DNA from: Nitrospinota bacterium
GTDB lineage: Bacteria > Nitrospinota > Nitrospinia > JACRGO01
Length of the DNA: 38,804 bases
Reading direction: 5' to 3'
Assembly (NCBI GenBank): GCA_016212295.1
Contig: JACRGO010000063.1
Coordinates: 1-38,804, forward strand
The translations under genes and the position numbers were made by a program. Of this stretch, positions 23,710 through 32,342 are shown piece by piece (within the stretch, counting starts at the first letter, position 1; each line of letters begins with the position of its first letter). Below the pieces are notes generated by a model. The model was not told the origin of the DNA. It searched no databases and saw only the letters and a list, made by a program, of their open reading frames with translations.

Positions 23710-25914
23710 TCAAAGAAAATCCGGATGCCCTGCCTTTATCATTCGGAGCAAGGCTATGTTCTCCCTATGCCCGGTCATTCTCGCGGTGATTTTCCCCCTC
23801 ACCGGCCTACCCAAAAGATATATATCGCCTAAAATATCCAAAATCTTGTGCCGGACAAATTCATCGGGAAATCGAAGAGCTGTATTGAGCACCTTCCCAT
23901 CGTCCAGCAAAATAAGGTTGCTTAATCTTCCTCCGCTGGCCAATCCCATCTCTTCCAGCTTTCCATAATCCTTCAGAAATCCAAAGGTCCTGGCCGGCGC
24001 GATCTCATTTTTGAAATATTCCTTTCCGGCGGACTCGAACAAAAACTCCTGGCGTCCAATGGGAGCGGGATATTCCAGGGTGTAGTGAATGGAAAGGGAT
24101 TCAGCGGGTCCTATGGAAATGGATTTTCCATTCGTTTCAGCGAAGGCCGCCTCGTAAACCTTATCGATAACCAACTCCTCGCAAAAGACGTCTTGTTCCT
24201 CAAGGCCGCCATCTTCCACAAGGCCGCAAAAATCGCTCGCGGACCCGTCCATTATCGGGACCTCGTCCCCCATCTTTATAAGAAGATTGTTGATCCTGTA
24301 CATGTGGAGAACGGCGAGGATATGTTCAATGGTGCGAACCACCTTTTTCCCCTTGCGAAGGCCGGTGGCGAAATCGGTGGAATCAACGTAATCGAGATGT
24401 GCCCTGATGGTCTCCCCTGTGGATATATCGCAAAAAACTATGCCGCTGTCAGGGGGAAGCGGTGAAAGGATAAGCCCGGTTTTTATTCCTGAATGCAGAC
24501 CCTGCCCGCACAAAACCACGCTCCTCTTCAAGGTTTTTTGCATGGTAAAGGTCTGGCGCTTCAGGGACTCTATGTCCAGACCATACACAGCCAGTTTTTT
24601 TTCCAATCTGTCGGCCGGCAGTCTCATGGCCTTTGCCGCGGCTTTTATATCCCACTGGTTCTTTCTCATGTGATAAAGGAGACTCTCCTTGTCCCACAAA
24701 AAATCAGCATCCTTGATGCGTCTGGACCCATCAGCAGGCTTCGGAAAAAGTTTGGGGGAGCCTTGTCGAATCGGATCAGGAAGGTCATCCGGAGTAATAT
24801 ATTGCTTGGAGCCGTCCGCTATATGAATATTTTCCAAAGCACTCCGCAACTCCTTCACGTTTCCCGGCCAGGAGTGCCTGGTCAAGGTTTCCAGGGTCCC
24901 TTTGCCCAACACCATTGCGGGCCGGGCCTGCGAGTCCTTGTTCCCTTGAGAAAGAAAAAAATTCGCAAGCGGCTCGATGTCCATGTAACGCTCCCTCAAG
25001 GGCGGAACAAAAATTCTTTCGGCGCCGAGGAATTCCATTAACTCGCGGTTGAGGCCGCCTTCCTCGATCTTTCTCTCCCAAGCAGCCGAGAGCACGGCAA
25101 TGATCCTGACCTCATACCCAGGCTCTTTTTTACTTTTGGCCCCGCGGAAGCCATTTTTAAAAGCCTTTAATATGTTTGATTGAACATTGAGCGGGAGCTG
25201 ATCCAATCCATCCAACACAATGGATCCGCCGTTCGCGGCCCCGAATGCCGGAATATTTTCATTGCCCTTCACGCCCGCGCCTAAAAGGACTTTATTCGCC
25301 TGTTTTTTCGGCAGGGAAACACAGTCCACTTTCACGCACGGCCTTCCGGCATTCTGAATCTGGGAACAAAGCAAGCCGGCTATAAGGGATTTCCCGGTCC
25401 CCTCTTCTCCGGTTATTGTTATATGTTTCTCATCCGGCCAAAGGGTCTTTAATTGTTCACGTATCCTGTTCGCGCTTTCCGAGGTCCCAATGAATTGATC
25501 AATTTTACCGCGCACGGATTCCTCCCTGGCCCCCTCCACCTGCTTTTTCCTTCTTTCCATGGCCAGTTTCACCATAAGAAGCACGCCTTCAAGGGAAAGG
25601 GGCTTTTCAATGAAATCAAAGGCGCCCAACTTCGTCGCCTGGACAGCGGTGTCGATGCTGCCGTGGCCGGACATCATGATGAATTCGGCCTCCACGCCTG
25701 TCCTTTTCGCCGATTTCAAGACCTCTATCCCGTCCATTCCTGGCAGCCATATATCCAGCAAAACCAAATCCGGGTGGTCGGACTCGATAATGTTCAGGGC
25801 CGTTTCCCCTTCATCCACTGTGACCACGTCATATCCGTCATCATGAAGTATCCCTTCCAGGGAACTCAAGATATTTTCCTCGTCGTCGACCACTAAAACC
25901 AAGCCCTTTGACAC
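23710..25914 (-). CDS. lpxC: Receiver - AAA+ - HTH - LpxC fusion (NtrX-like regulator fused to UDP-3-O-acyl-GlcNAc deacetylase)
   Basis: 734 residues from GTG 25914 with a CAGGAG ribosome site six bases upstream. Residues 1-120 form a receiver with acidic pocket D10/D11, phosphoacceptor D54, S82 and K104, and an NtrX-like GAFDFIEKPLSL. Residues 140-380 form an AAA+ domain with Walker A GEEGTGKS (169-176) and arginine-finger-type LRER (307-310), but no GAFTGA loop (LGAGVKGNENIPAFG instead), and Walker B IVLDG lacks the usual DE. Residues 405-447 are a Fis-like HTH. From about 458 a full LpxC follows, with catalytic E530 and zinc ligands H531, H689 and D693, plus H716. LpxC performs the first committed step of lipid A synthesis. 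The fusion suggests phosphorylation-linked control of the enzyme. Confidence 0.93.
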   Translation of the reverse strand: MSKGLVLVVDDEENILSSLEGILHDDGYDVVTVDEGETALNIIESDHPDLVLLDIWLPGMDGIEVLKSAKRTGVEAEFIMMSGHGSIDTAVQATKLGAFDFIEKPLSLEGVLLMVKLAMERRKKQVEGAREESVRGKIDQFIGTSESANRIREQLKTLWPDEKHITITGEEGTGKSLIAGLLCSQIQNAGRPCVKVDCVSLPKKQANKVLLGAGVKGNENIPAFGAANGGSIVLDGLDQLPLNVQSNILKAFKNGFRGAKSKKEPGYEVRIIAVLSAAWERKIEEGGLNRELMEFLGAERIFVPPLRERYMDIEPLANFFLSQGNKDSQARPAMVLGKGTLETLTRHSWPGNVKELRSALENIHIADGSKQYITPDDLPDPIRQGSPKLFPKPADGSRRIKDADFLWDKESLLYHMRKNQWDIKAAAKAMRLPADRLEKKLAVYGLDIESLKRQTFTMQKTLKRSVVLCGQGLHSGIKTGLILSPLPPDSGIVFCDISTGETIRAHLDYVDSTDFATGLRKGKKVVRTIEHILAVLHMYRINNLLIKMGDEVPIMDGSASDFCGLVEDGGLEEQDVFCEELVIDKVYEAAFAETNGKSISIGPAESLSIHYTLEYPAPIGRQEFLFESAGKEYFKNEIAPARTFGFLKDYGKLEEMGLASGGRLSNLILLDDGKVLNTALRFPDEFVRHKILDILGDIYLLGRPVRGKITARMTGHRENIALLRMIKAGHPDFL

Positions 25915-25974
25915 ATCGTGCTCCTGATTAACTGTATAGAAATTTTAAAATTTTCTTTAAAAAATCAACGAAAT

Positions 25975-26038
25975 TGCAGTGCGAGTGACTAAAGTGAACT
26001 AAAGTTTAAAGTGGCTAAAGTTCACTTTACACTTTAGT
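25975..26038. repeat. Short direct/inverted repeat of CTAAAGT words
   Basis: CTAAAGTGAACTAAAGT (25989-26005) and CTAAAGTTCACTTTA (26015-26029) are mixed direct and inverted words between the LpxC fusion and the beta-propeller gene. The origin is unknown. Confidence 0.5.
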
Positions 26039-27185
26039 CATTGGAGGACACCACTAACTTTGCTATCTTGTTCGCGTTCCTGTCGCTTTCCGTGAACCAT
26101 ATATTCCCGTCCTTGTCTAGTACCATTTGCATGGGCTGGGAATTAGTCGTGGGAATGCCCCATTCATCAAATCTTGCCGTGTTCGGATCAAAATATCCGA
26201 TCTGGTTCCTCATGCTGTCCACGTACCACACCCTGCCCTTGGCGTCCAAGGCGATGTCCTGCGGGACGCTGTTATATCCCGGTATAAGGGCAAAGCTCAT
26301 TTGCCCCGTTTTTGGTTCCAGCATTCCTATTTTACGCGCCTTGGCAAGGACAAACCATGGACGCCCTTGCTGGTCCAGGACAATGGCCTGGGGCTGGGAA
26401 ACATTCTCATAAACAGGGAATCTCTTCATTTTGCCCTCCGAGGGCTTGAACAAGCCCAGGGAATTGTCCGCTATGTCAGTGACCCAAATCCCTCCACTAT
26501 CATCCGCTGCAATGGAAGAGAGCCTGTGGTTTCCACCGGGAAAGGAATATTCAATAACCTTCTTAACCGAAAAATCCAGTTTCCCTATCTTGTTCGCGTT
26601 CCTTTCGACAAACCAGATATTATTGTTTTTGTCCGAGACCAGGGAATAAGGCTGGCTGTCGGAGGTGGGGATTTGGTACTCAATGAATTTTTCTGTTTTC
26701 GGATCAAACATCCCAAGGCTGTTTCCAAGTATCTGGACAAACCAAACCCGGTCCTCCGGGTCCACGATCAACTCCCCAGGGCTTCCCACTGAAAAGATAT
26801 TGTAGGTGTCTTCCGGTTTCGGGGTCTCCTTATTAACAGGATCATATTTCCAATCGCTCTTGGGAAGGGCGGCGGCGGAGGGGATATCAAATTCTTTTAT
26901 CTGGCCGGTTTTAGGGTCCAGGTAGCCGATGAGATTCGCGGCCTGGGCGCTGTACCAAATCCTGCCTTGGGAATCTATGTCTATGCCATAAGGCAGACAA
27001 TTTTTCCTGGGCAGAACATATTCATGAATTTTAGGGGCTCCAGACGCCACGCCGACGTTGGCGGCCGGGGCATGAGAGTGCATATCATCCCCGGCAAGGA
27101 CCACAAAGGCTTGAAAAAATAAAAAATAAATGCAAAGCAATTCTGAGATAAGAGTTAATCCCATTATTTTTTTTCGATATGCCAT
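26034..27185 (-). CDS. Exported Vgb-like (virginiamycin B lyase family) beta-propeller
   Basis: 383 residues from ATG 27185. That start places a hydrophobic signal segment (IMGLTLISELLCIYFLFFQA) at the N-terminus; the longer ATG at 27233 would bury it behind 16 residues and has no ribosome site. Seven repeats of about 40-45 residues share the pattern 'I-WF--...NKIGK-D--T----E--IP', the blade motif of Vgb/NHL-type propellers. Vgb opens streptogramin B, but most homologues are periplasmic or secreted proteins of unknown or lactonase-like function, so resistance should not be inferred. A short His-containing region (MHSHAPA) precedes the propeller. It is first of the minus-strand run leading into the LpxC fusion. 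Confidence 0.85.
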   Translation of the reverse strand: MAYRKKIMGLTLISELLCIYFLFFQAFVVLAGDDMHSHAPAANVGVASGAPKIHEYVLPRKNCLPYGIDIDSQGRIWYSAQAANLIGYLDPKTGQIKEFDIPSAAALPKSDWKYDPVNKETPKPEDTYNIFSVGSPGELIVDPEDRVWFVQILGNSLGMFDPKTEKFIEYQIPTSDSQPYSLVSDKNNNIWFVERNANKIGKLDFSVKKVIEYSFPGGNHRLSSIAADDSGGIWVTDIADNSLGLFKPSEGKMKRFPVYENVSQPQAIVLDQQGRPWFVLAKARKIGMLEPKTGQMSFALIPGYNSVPQDIALDAKGRVWYVDSMRNQIGYFDPNTARFDEWGIPTTNSQPMQMVLDKDGNIWFTESDRNANKIAKLVVSSND

Positions 27186-27233
27186 GCCTTGATTTTCCTT
27201 AATATATGCAAGTAGTGCTTGACCGAAAACCAT

Positions 27234-27576
27234 AATTTCTGGTCAAGAAATTCGAAATACGAAACGCTAAATACGAAACAAGGACAAAGGCTCTAATCTC
27301 TAAACGGCAAAAACATGATATTGTAAAGGTTTTGGTTTAGGTGATTTCGCCTTATGACATTCGAACTTGTTTCAGATTTCGATATCAGGATTCATTCATG
27401 ATAGGGACAAACGGGCATAAAATCAAGAAAAAAAGGGGGAATCCGGGATATATATTATAGTGTATTTTCATGAAATATTAGTGTTAATGAGTGGTTCCAG
27501 GTTTTTCATTAATCAATTTGCGAAGCTATGTTCTTTGTAATTTGCTATTTGTAATTTTGTTTTCCTTTTGGCTGCC
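27234..27576. other. Intergenic gap, no gene seen
   Basis: AT-rich with an AAATTACAA-type repeat at about 27530-27565. Between 27234 and 27480 I see only scattered A-runs and no clear hairpin or promoter. Confidence 0.5.
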
Positions 27577-29484
27577 TCAAGCCCCCTCCCCCGCCTTGCC
27601 GAACTTCCCTGCCCTAGTCTCACGCTTCGCCAAGCGGATGCCCCCGGCCTTGGCGCCGCGAATGGGGAAGTCGCTTGTCTTAAATGACTCCTGCAACACG
27701 CGCAGGCGCGGCTTGGGCTTGTAGTTCAACATTATGCTTTCTTCCGATTCCGTGGTAAGGTCCAGGAGCACGCAGTCCTCCGGAATAAGCGAATAACCCT
27801 TGTTCAAAATATATTTTTCGATGTTGCAGCGCTTGATATAAGGATAACCAGTCTTCCTGTCCCTGTAGAGGACGTTATACACCCGCTCCTTTTCCACGAA
27901 CCCGCAGAAGCGCATCCCGGTGTCCACGAAAAGCTTCTCCTCCACGTCAACCACGGAATAATCCCCGTTCTTCCTGATGACCAGGACCCGGTCATAGGGC
28001 GAGACCTCCAGGACCACGTTCCCGTTCACCTTGGTGCCGAGATACCCCATCTCCCTGTCATAGCGGAGCTTCATATCCCGCTTGGCCGCCTCCCTCACGC
28101 TTACTTTTTCAAAGGAGATGATCTCGGTCTTCCTCGGATACTGAGGACCGTATTTTTTCACAAGCCCCTTCAGGAAATCAATGGCATACCCTGTCAGGTT
28201 CGCCAGGCATGACTTGATGACCTTCAGCCGGTCGAGCATTTCCTTCATTTCCTTTTTCGCCTTGTTGATGTCGTAGAGCGAAATCTTTCGGATGGGTATT
28301 TTCAGCAGGGTTTCCACGTCCTCCACGGTGACTTCCCTCTTTATATCACTGGCGAAGGCGGCAAGGCCGTCCAGAACGGCCTGGACGATCTTTTCAGGAG
28401 TGTCCATCTTTTCGATGGCCTTGTACACGCGGTTTTCTATGAAGATCTGCTCAAGGGTCAGGGCGTGAAGCCTGTTGTTCAGATGGCCTCTTTCAAGAAT
28501 AAGCTCCTTTTCAAGGATGCCTACAAGACGTTCGGTGTTGTGTCTGATAACCGAAGTCGCGGTCATGGTCCTTGGCTTCTCGTCCATGATGACCATCAGG
28601 TTGGCATGGATTGTTGATTCGCATTCAGTGAAGGCGTGCAGGGCGTCAACCGTCTCCTCTGCATGAACGCCCCTGGCCAGTTTCACCTCTATCTCCACTT
28701 GGTCCGAGGTGAAGTCGCTGATGCCGGAAATCTTGATGGTCCCCTTTTTCGCCGCGGCTTCGATTGAGGCAATGAGGCTCTCAGTGCTGGAGCCGAAGGG
28801 GATTTCGCGTATCAATATCCTCTTGGGGTCCGTAACGTCCAGCCTGGCCCGCACGCGCACCTTGCCGTTCCCGCCGTTGTATTCCGACGCGTCCATTATG
28901 CCGCCTGTTGGGAAGTCGGGGTAGATGCTGAACTCCCTGCCCTCCAGGCAGGCTATCTGCGCCTCCATAAGTTCAATTAGATTATGCGGCAGGATTTTCG
29001 TGGCCATGCCCACCGCGATGCCCTCGGTCCCAAGGGCCAGCAGTACCGGGATTTTTGCCGGGAAGACCACCGGCTCGCGGTTCCTGCTGTCGTATGAATC
29101 CTCGAATTGCGTGAGCTCCGGATTGTACAGGGTCTCCTTGGCCATTGGGGTGACGCGGCATTCTATATAACGAGCGGCCGAGGGAGGATCGCCTGTGAAG
29201 ATATTGCCGAAGTTCCCCTGCTTGTCTATGAACATGTCCTTGTTTGCCAGCACGACAAGGGCGGAGTAGATGGAGGCGTCTCCGTGTGGATGGTACTTCA
29301 TGCAATGTCCAACCACGTTTGCAACCTTGTTGAATTTTCCGTCGTCCATCTCGAACATGGAGTGGAGGATCCTACGCTGCACGGGCTTCAGGCCGTCGTC
29401 TATGTGAGGAATGGCTCGGTCCTTGATGACGTAGGAGGCGTATTCCAGGAAATTGGTTTTGTACAGGGCGTCTACGTATGCCAT
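27577..29484 (-). CDS. parC: Topoisomerase IV subunit A (ParC-type)
   Basis: 635 residues, the DNA cleavage and rejoining subunit. Early residues carry RAIPHIDDGLKPVQRRIL and the GDASIY box; AARYIECR has catalytic Y106. The C-terminal region after about 480 is short compared with GyrA (about 850) or E. coli ParC (about 750), with no GyrA box seen. It therefore probably lacks a complete DNA-wrapping pinwheel, which fits the Bacteroidetes/Chlamydiae-type ParC. The ATG (29484) lies in the TGATG overlap with the upstream parE, so the two are translationally coupled. Role inferred: decatenation and relaxation of positive supercoils. Confidence 0.94.
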   Translation of the reverse strand: MAYVDALYKTNFLEYASYVIKDRAIPHIDDGLKPVQRRILHSMFEMDDGKFNKVANVVGHCMKYHPHGDASIYSALVVLANKDMFIDKQGNFGNIFTGDPPSAARYIECRVTPMAKETLYNPELTQFEDSYDSRNREPVVFPAKIPVLLALGTEGIAVGMATKILPHNLIELMEAQIACLEGREFSIYPDFPTGGIMDASEYNGGNGKVRVRARLDVTDPKRILIREIPFGSSTESLIASIEAAAKKGTIKISGISDFTSDQVEIEVKLARGVHAEETVDALHAFTECESTIHANLMVIMDEKPRTMTATSVIRHNTERLVGILEKELILERGHLNNRLHALTLEQIFIENRVYKAIEKMDTPEKIVQAVLDGLAAFASDIKREVTVEDVETLLKIPIRKISLYDINKAKKEMKEMLDRLKVIKSCLANLTGYAIDFLKGLVKKYGPQYPRKTEIISFEKVSVREAAKRDMKLRYDREMGYLGTKVNGNVVLEVSPYDRVLVIRKNGDYSVVDVEEKLFVDTGMRFCGFVEKERVYNVLYRDRKTGYPYIKRCNIEKYILNKGYSLIPEDCVLLDLTTESEESIMLNYKPKPRLRVLQESFKTSDFPIRGAKAGGIRLAKRETRAGKFGKAGEGA

Positions 29485-31286
29485 CAGATCAGGTTCTCCA
29501 TTATATAGTCCCGTCGCTCCGGGGTGTTCTTGCCCATGTAGAATTCCAGGGTCTGCGGGACAAGGGCTATGGACTGCACGTTCACCTTGATGAGGCGGAT
29601 GTCCGGGCCTATGAACTGGCCGAATTCCTTGGGCGAGATCTCGCCAAGTCCCTTGAAGCGCGTGATTTCAGGTCCCTTGATTTCCTTAATTGCGCGGTCC
29701 CTCTCCTTTTCGCTGTAGCAATACCTGGTGTCCTTTTTGTTGCGGACCCGGAAGAGAGGCGTCTCCAGTATGTACACATGCCCTGCCACCACAAGCTCCT
29801 CGAAGTAGTTCAGGAAAAAGGTGAGGAGGAGATTTCGTATATGAAAGCCGTCCACGTCCGCGTCGGTCGCTATAACGATCCGGCTATAGCGCAGGTTCTC
29901 TATCCCGTCCTCTATCCCCAGGGCCATCATCATGTTGTACAATTCCTCGTTGGTGTATATCGCGCTCTTGTTCTTACCGTAAACGTTGAGCGGCTTTCCC
30001 TTCAGGGTGAAGATGGCCTGGGTATACACGTCACGCGAGGAGACAATGGAGCCTCCGGCGGACTGGCCTTCGGTAAGGAAGATGGTTGTCTCCTCCCCGC
30101 GTTTCCTGTCGTCGCGGTGGCATTTGCAGTCCTTGAGGTTCGGGATCTTGATCTCGATCCTGCGGGCCGCTTCCTTGGCGTCCTTCTTCACCGCGTTCAG
30201 TTCCTTGCGCAGCCTTTCGTTGTGGATGATCTTTGCTTCAAGCGTCCTGGCCGATTCAGGATATTTGTGGAGGAAGTGCACTACCCCGTCCCTTACCTCG
30301 GTGACGATCCACCCGCGCACGTCCGTGTTGCCGAGCTTGTTCTTGGTCTGCGACTCGAACACGGGCGATATCAGCTTCACAGCCACCGCGCCAGAGATGC
30401 CGTCCCGCACGTCCACGCCGTCAAAATTCTTCTTGAAAAATTCGTTGATCCCCTTGAGAAGCCCTTCGCGGAAGGCGCTCTGGTGTGACCCGCCGTCGCA
30501 GGTGTATTGTCCGTTGACAAAGGAAAAATTGTTCTCTCCGTAACTCGAGGTGTGGGTGAAGGAGAATTCAAGCTGGGCCGACCTGTAATAGGCGGGCTCG
30601 TACAGGGCCGTGTCTCCCACCTCTTTTTTCAGAAAGTCGAGGAGGCCGTTCTTCGACTCAAAGACCTGGTTGTTGAAGATGAGACGCAGGCCCCGGTTGA
30701 GGCAGGCGTAATTCCACAGACGCTGCTCCACGTACTCGAAATTGTAGGCATAATCCGGCCCGAAGATTTCCTTGTCCGGCAGGAACTCCATGATGGTCCC
30801 GTCCTGCTCCCCCTTGGCCGCGCCGCTTCCCTTTTTCTTCAACGTTCCCTGCTCGAAAAAAGCCTCGAAGAATTGGCCGTCCCGGAAGGAGACAACTTTG
30901 AAATGCGAGGAGAGGGCGTTAACCGCCTTGGTCCCGACCCCGTTCAGCCCCACGCTGAATTGGAATACGTCGTCATTGTATTTCGCCCCGGTGTTGATAA
31001 CGGACACGCACTCAACCACCTTGCCGAGAGGGATACCCCGGCCATAATCCCTTACCCTGACCAGGTTTCCCTCAATGGAGATGTCGATCTTTTTTCCGTG
31101 TCCCATGATGAATTCATCCACGGAGTTGTCGATTACTTCCTTGAGGAGGATGTAGATGCCGTCGTCGAAATCGGACCCGGAGCCGAGCCTGCCGATGTAC
31201 ATACCGGTCCTGAGGCGTATATGTTCCAGGGAACTCAGGGTCTTGACCTTGCTTTCGTCATAGACCGGGGTTTGCTTGCTGCTCAT
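29484..31286 (-). CDS. parE: Topoisomerase IV subunit B (ParE-type)
   Basis: 600 residues, ATPase subunit. The N-terminal GHKL fold shows E50/N54 (KEVIDNS), DYGRGIP (80-86) and GLNGVGTK (113-120). TOPRIM follows with TEGQSAGGS (405-413) and TDADVDGFHI (474-483). Most type II topoisomerases have EGDSA; here the Asp is Gln (Q408). This subfamily's wording (HIRLRTGMYIGRLGSGSDFD, LLKEVIDNSVDEFIMGHG) is like Bacteroidetes/Chlamydiae ParE. AAGGAA sits about nine bases before ATG 31286. Downstream parC shares the stop-start overlap. The gene faces a truncated pentapeptide-repeat gene across a repeat-filled gap. Confidence 0.94.
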   Translation of the reverse strand: MSSKQTPVYDESKVKTLSSLEHIRLRTGMYIGRLGSGSDFDDGIYILLKEVIDNSVDEFIMGHGKKIDISIEGNLVRVRDYGRGIPLGKVVECVSVINTGAKYNDDVFQFSVGLNGVGTKAVNALSSHFKVVSFRDGQFFEAFFEQGTLKKKGSGAAKGEQDGTIMEFLPDKEIFGPDYAYNFEYVEQRLWNYACLNRGLRLIFNNQVFESKNGLLDFLKKEVGDTALYEPAYYRSAQLEFSFTHTSSYGENNFSFVNGQYTCDGGSHQSAFREGLLKGINEFFKKNFDGVDVRDGISGAVAVKLISPVFESQTKNKLGNTDVRGWIVTEVRDGVVHFLHKYPESARTLEAKIIHNERLRKELNAVKKDAKEAARRIEIKIPNLKDCKCHRDDRKRGEETTIFLTEGQSAGGSIVSSRDVYTQAIFTLKGKPLNVYGKNKSAIYTNEELYNMMMALGIEDGIENLRYSRIVIATDADVDGFHIRNLLLTFFLNYFEELVVAGHVYILETPLFRVRNKKDTRYCYSEKERDRAIKEIKGPEITRFKGLGEISPKEFGQFIGPDIRLIKVNVQSIALVPQTLEFYMGKNTPERRDYIMENLI

Positions 31287-31306
31287 TGTTTATTGTTCCT
31301 TAACAA

Positions 31307-31361
31307 TTTTACGTTAAAATTCCCCTCCTTGGAGGGGTGGCGCGGAGCGCCGGGGTGGGTT
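31307..31361. repeat. Palindromic repeat related to the CCCCTCTTGAGAGGGG family
   Basis: TTACGTTAAAATTCCCCTCC, then a second palindrome (GGCGCGGAGCGCCGGGGTGGG), matches the middle of the 22689-22753 repeat, including the shared TTACGTTAAAATT lead-in. It lies between parE and the pentapeptide gene. Confidence 0.65.
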
Positions 31362-31500
31362 CTATCAATAGCGAGGCCATTCCGCGCTACGGATTGCCTT
31401 GTAATAAATTGCTGTATATGGTAGCAAATAATATCAAACAGTACAATATATGCAGAATATAATGGCAATGCTTGAACGTTAAAACCCTATTAAATAAAAG

Positions 31501-31552
31501 ACATGGAACGCGGATGACACGGAAGAGGCGGATTTACGCGGATTTTTAAAAA
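31501..31552. repeat. CGCGGAT-type dispersed repeat
   Basis: Short words GAACGCGGATGACACGG and GCGGATTTACGCGGATTTTT are close to the repeat type seen near 2210-2245 (inverse orientation). No gene is seen in 31287-31655 apart from repeats. Confidence 0.5.
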
Positions 31553-31655
31553 GCTAAATTTAGCGGCCAATAGAATTACAAATCCTGGCGGAGGAACGTT
31601 GCGGGTTGCAAACCCACAACGAGCAAAAACTCCCCGTCCCAACCCCTGATCCTAG

Positions 31656-32342
31656 GTTCTTCAGGCATACATTGTAAAAGAGAAGGACGAGGAGGAGGCG
31701 TGGAAAAAATATGCCAAGGGATTGAGCCTGAAGGGGAGGGACTTAAGGTACGCCGACTTTTATAAATCCAACTTGAAATACGCGGATTTGAGGGAGGCAA
31801 AACTCCAAGGGGCTGTTTTATATAAAGCACAATTACAGGGGACGGTGTTAGATAGGGCGCAATTACAGAGGGTAACGTTATATGAAGCGCAATTACAAGG
31901 GGCAACGTTAGAGTATGCACAATTGCAAGGGGCGATCCTGAATAAAGCATCTTTCAAGGGCACGGATTTCAACAGAACAACTATTGGTGGAAATTATTTC
32001 GCTGCTGTAGACCTAAACAAAGATGCCCCCTGGGATGCTTTACTGAAGGAAATAGCGCCTAATAGTAACTACATCAATCCATCTATATTGCACCAATTTT
32101 GCACATTCCGGCGCACATTATATGTAAATACTATTATGAGACTGTTAATAAGAAAGGAGCTTGCCTGTACAGACTCCTTCGCTGCCGAGGGGATGCTGAG
32201 GCAGGATACCTGGTCTATGGAGGAGCCTTACAACTCGGAATTTAAAAAGAGCCAAAAGGAACTGCGGCTCCACATAAAAACCGCCTGCCCCAAGATTGCC
32301 TATGCTATTAAAGAACGAGGGAGCCAACTTTTCAACGATTAA
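31656..32342 (+). pseudogene. Pentapeptide-repeat protein gene, probably 5'-truncated
   Basis: An open frame runs from 31656 (after an in-frame TAG at 31653) to 32342. The best start is TTG 31722, giving 206 residues with no good ribosome site. About 19 pentapeptide repeats (for example LRYADF, QLQGATLEYA) are followed by a non-repeat C-terminus of about 100 residues. Upstream codons (VLQAYIVKEKDEEEAWKKYA) continue smoothly into the repeats, implying that a larger N-terminal part, as in membrane-associated proteins of this family, was lost. DNA-level repeats of about 30 bases are visible at 31820-31940. MfpA/Qnr-type relatives mimic DNA and bind gyrase, and parE-parC is next door, but these repeats lack recognisable Qnr loops. 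Convergent with the GT2 gene by an 11-base overlap. Confidence 0.6.

Noticed and set aside
24541-24543. Separate internal start for LpxC
   Set aside because: An ATG lies at the LpxC boundary but has no ribosome site; a single fused product is the simpler reading, though a second product is not excluded.
26034-27185. Streptogramin resistance enzyme Vgb
   Set aside because: Only the propeller fold is supported; exported homologues usually have other or unknown roles.
30507-31424. Long plus-strand frame opposite parE
   Set aside because: Shadow of parE; composition mirrors its codon pattern.
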